In this document: positions 63,936 to 64,000 of the stretch, piece after piece
Layout: each line of letters begins with the position of its first letter
Numbering within the stretch: the first letter of the stretch is position 1
The notes under the pieces: model-generated
What the model saw: the letters and a program-made list of their open reading frames with translations, nothing else
Database searches by the model: none
Told to the model about the DNA's origin: nothing
Made by a program: the position numbers and the translations under genes
Source: Apostichopus japonicus
Taxonomy: Eukaryota > Echinodermata > Holothuroidea > Aspidochirotida > Stichopodidae
DNA: 64,000 nt
Assembly (NCBI RefSeq): GCF_037975245.1
Contig: NC_092570.1
Coordinates: forward strand, 4,746,001 to 4,810,000
Direction of reading: 5' to 3'

Positions 63936-64000
63936 ACTGTTGGTTGAAGTTTGTACATGTATGTATTTATGTACTGTATGTATGTGTGACCATTATTTGT

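Larger units (their letters stand above)
52583..64000. other. Upstream region of PAK
   Basis: It should contain PAK 5' untranslated exon(s) and promoter, or part of a long first intron. No other gene is recognisable. It holds the dispersed repeat at 53885, tandem duplications at 54627 and 56330, MITE copies at 59644 and 63600, and a (TACAG)n run at 60161-60182. A short CpG-containing stretch with a strong minus-strand donor (CGCCGG|GTAACT at about 62468) could be a 5' exon end, but there is no independent support. Confidence 0.4.

Overview
The window is animal genomic DNA. It is AT-rich, dense in introns and full of tandem and dispersed repeats, with canonical GT-AG splice sites. It carries two multi-exon protein-coding genes, both on the minus strand and arranged head to tail. 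Gene content, tRNA-derived SINEs, hAT-like MITEs and intron minisatellites suggest an invertebrate, perhaps a marine deuterostome such as an echinoderm. That taxonomic guess is an inference and is weak.

Gene 1 (2561-16852, minus) is a DEAD-box RNA helicase of the DDX3/PL10/Belle family. I placed fifteen coding exons with consistent phases. They encode 734 residues plus stop, from the conserved FAGLDLN motif near the N-terminus to the family-typical DWWGK end. All helicase motifs are present. A first coding exon (about 15 residues in relatives) lies upstream of 16852 and was not found.

Gene 2 (28709-52574, minus) is a group I p21-activated kinase (PAK1/2/3 type). Thirteen coding exons give a complete 528-residue protein: SH3-binding N-terminus, CRIB and autoinhibitory region, acidic/PIX-binding linker, and an intact kinase domain. 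Its 5' untranslated exon(s) and promoter lie upstream of 52582 and were not identified.

Layout: 1-2560 is 3' UTR/downstream flank of the helicase. 2561-16852 is the helicase gene, with a 185-bp exon-edge duplication (5053-5422), a 63-bp minisatellite (7690-9936), a 128-bp tandem repeat and a TTAA-flanked MITE. 16853-28708 is intergenic/5' region of the helicase plus 3' UTR of PAK; it holds two hAT-like MITEs with exact 8-bp target duplications and two copies of a tRNA-derived SINE. 28709-52574 is PAK, with a 69-bp minisatellite (39152-40258) and a 61-bp minisatellite (44575-45490). 52583-64000 is upstream of PAK, with more repeats and no recognisable gene.

The most unusual observation is that the 69-bp array in PAK is built from the 3' edge of a PAK exon together with its splice donor, so fifteen extra donor sites lie in tandem directly downstream of the real one. 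The helicase gene shows a smaller version: a 185-bp tandem duplication that copies an exon end and its donor into the intron.
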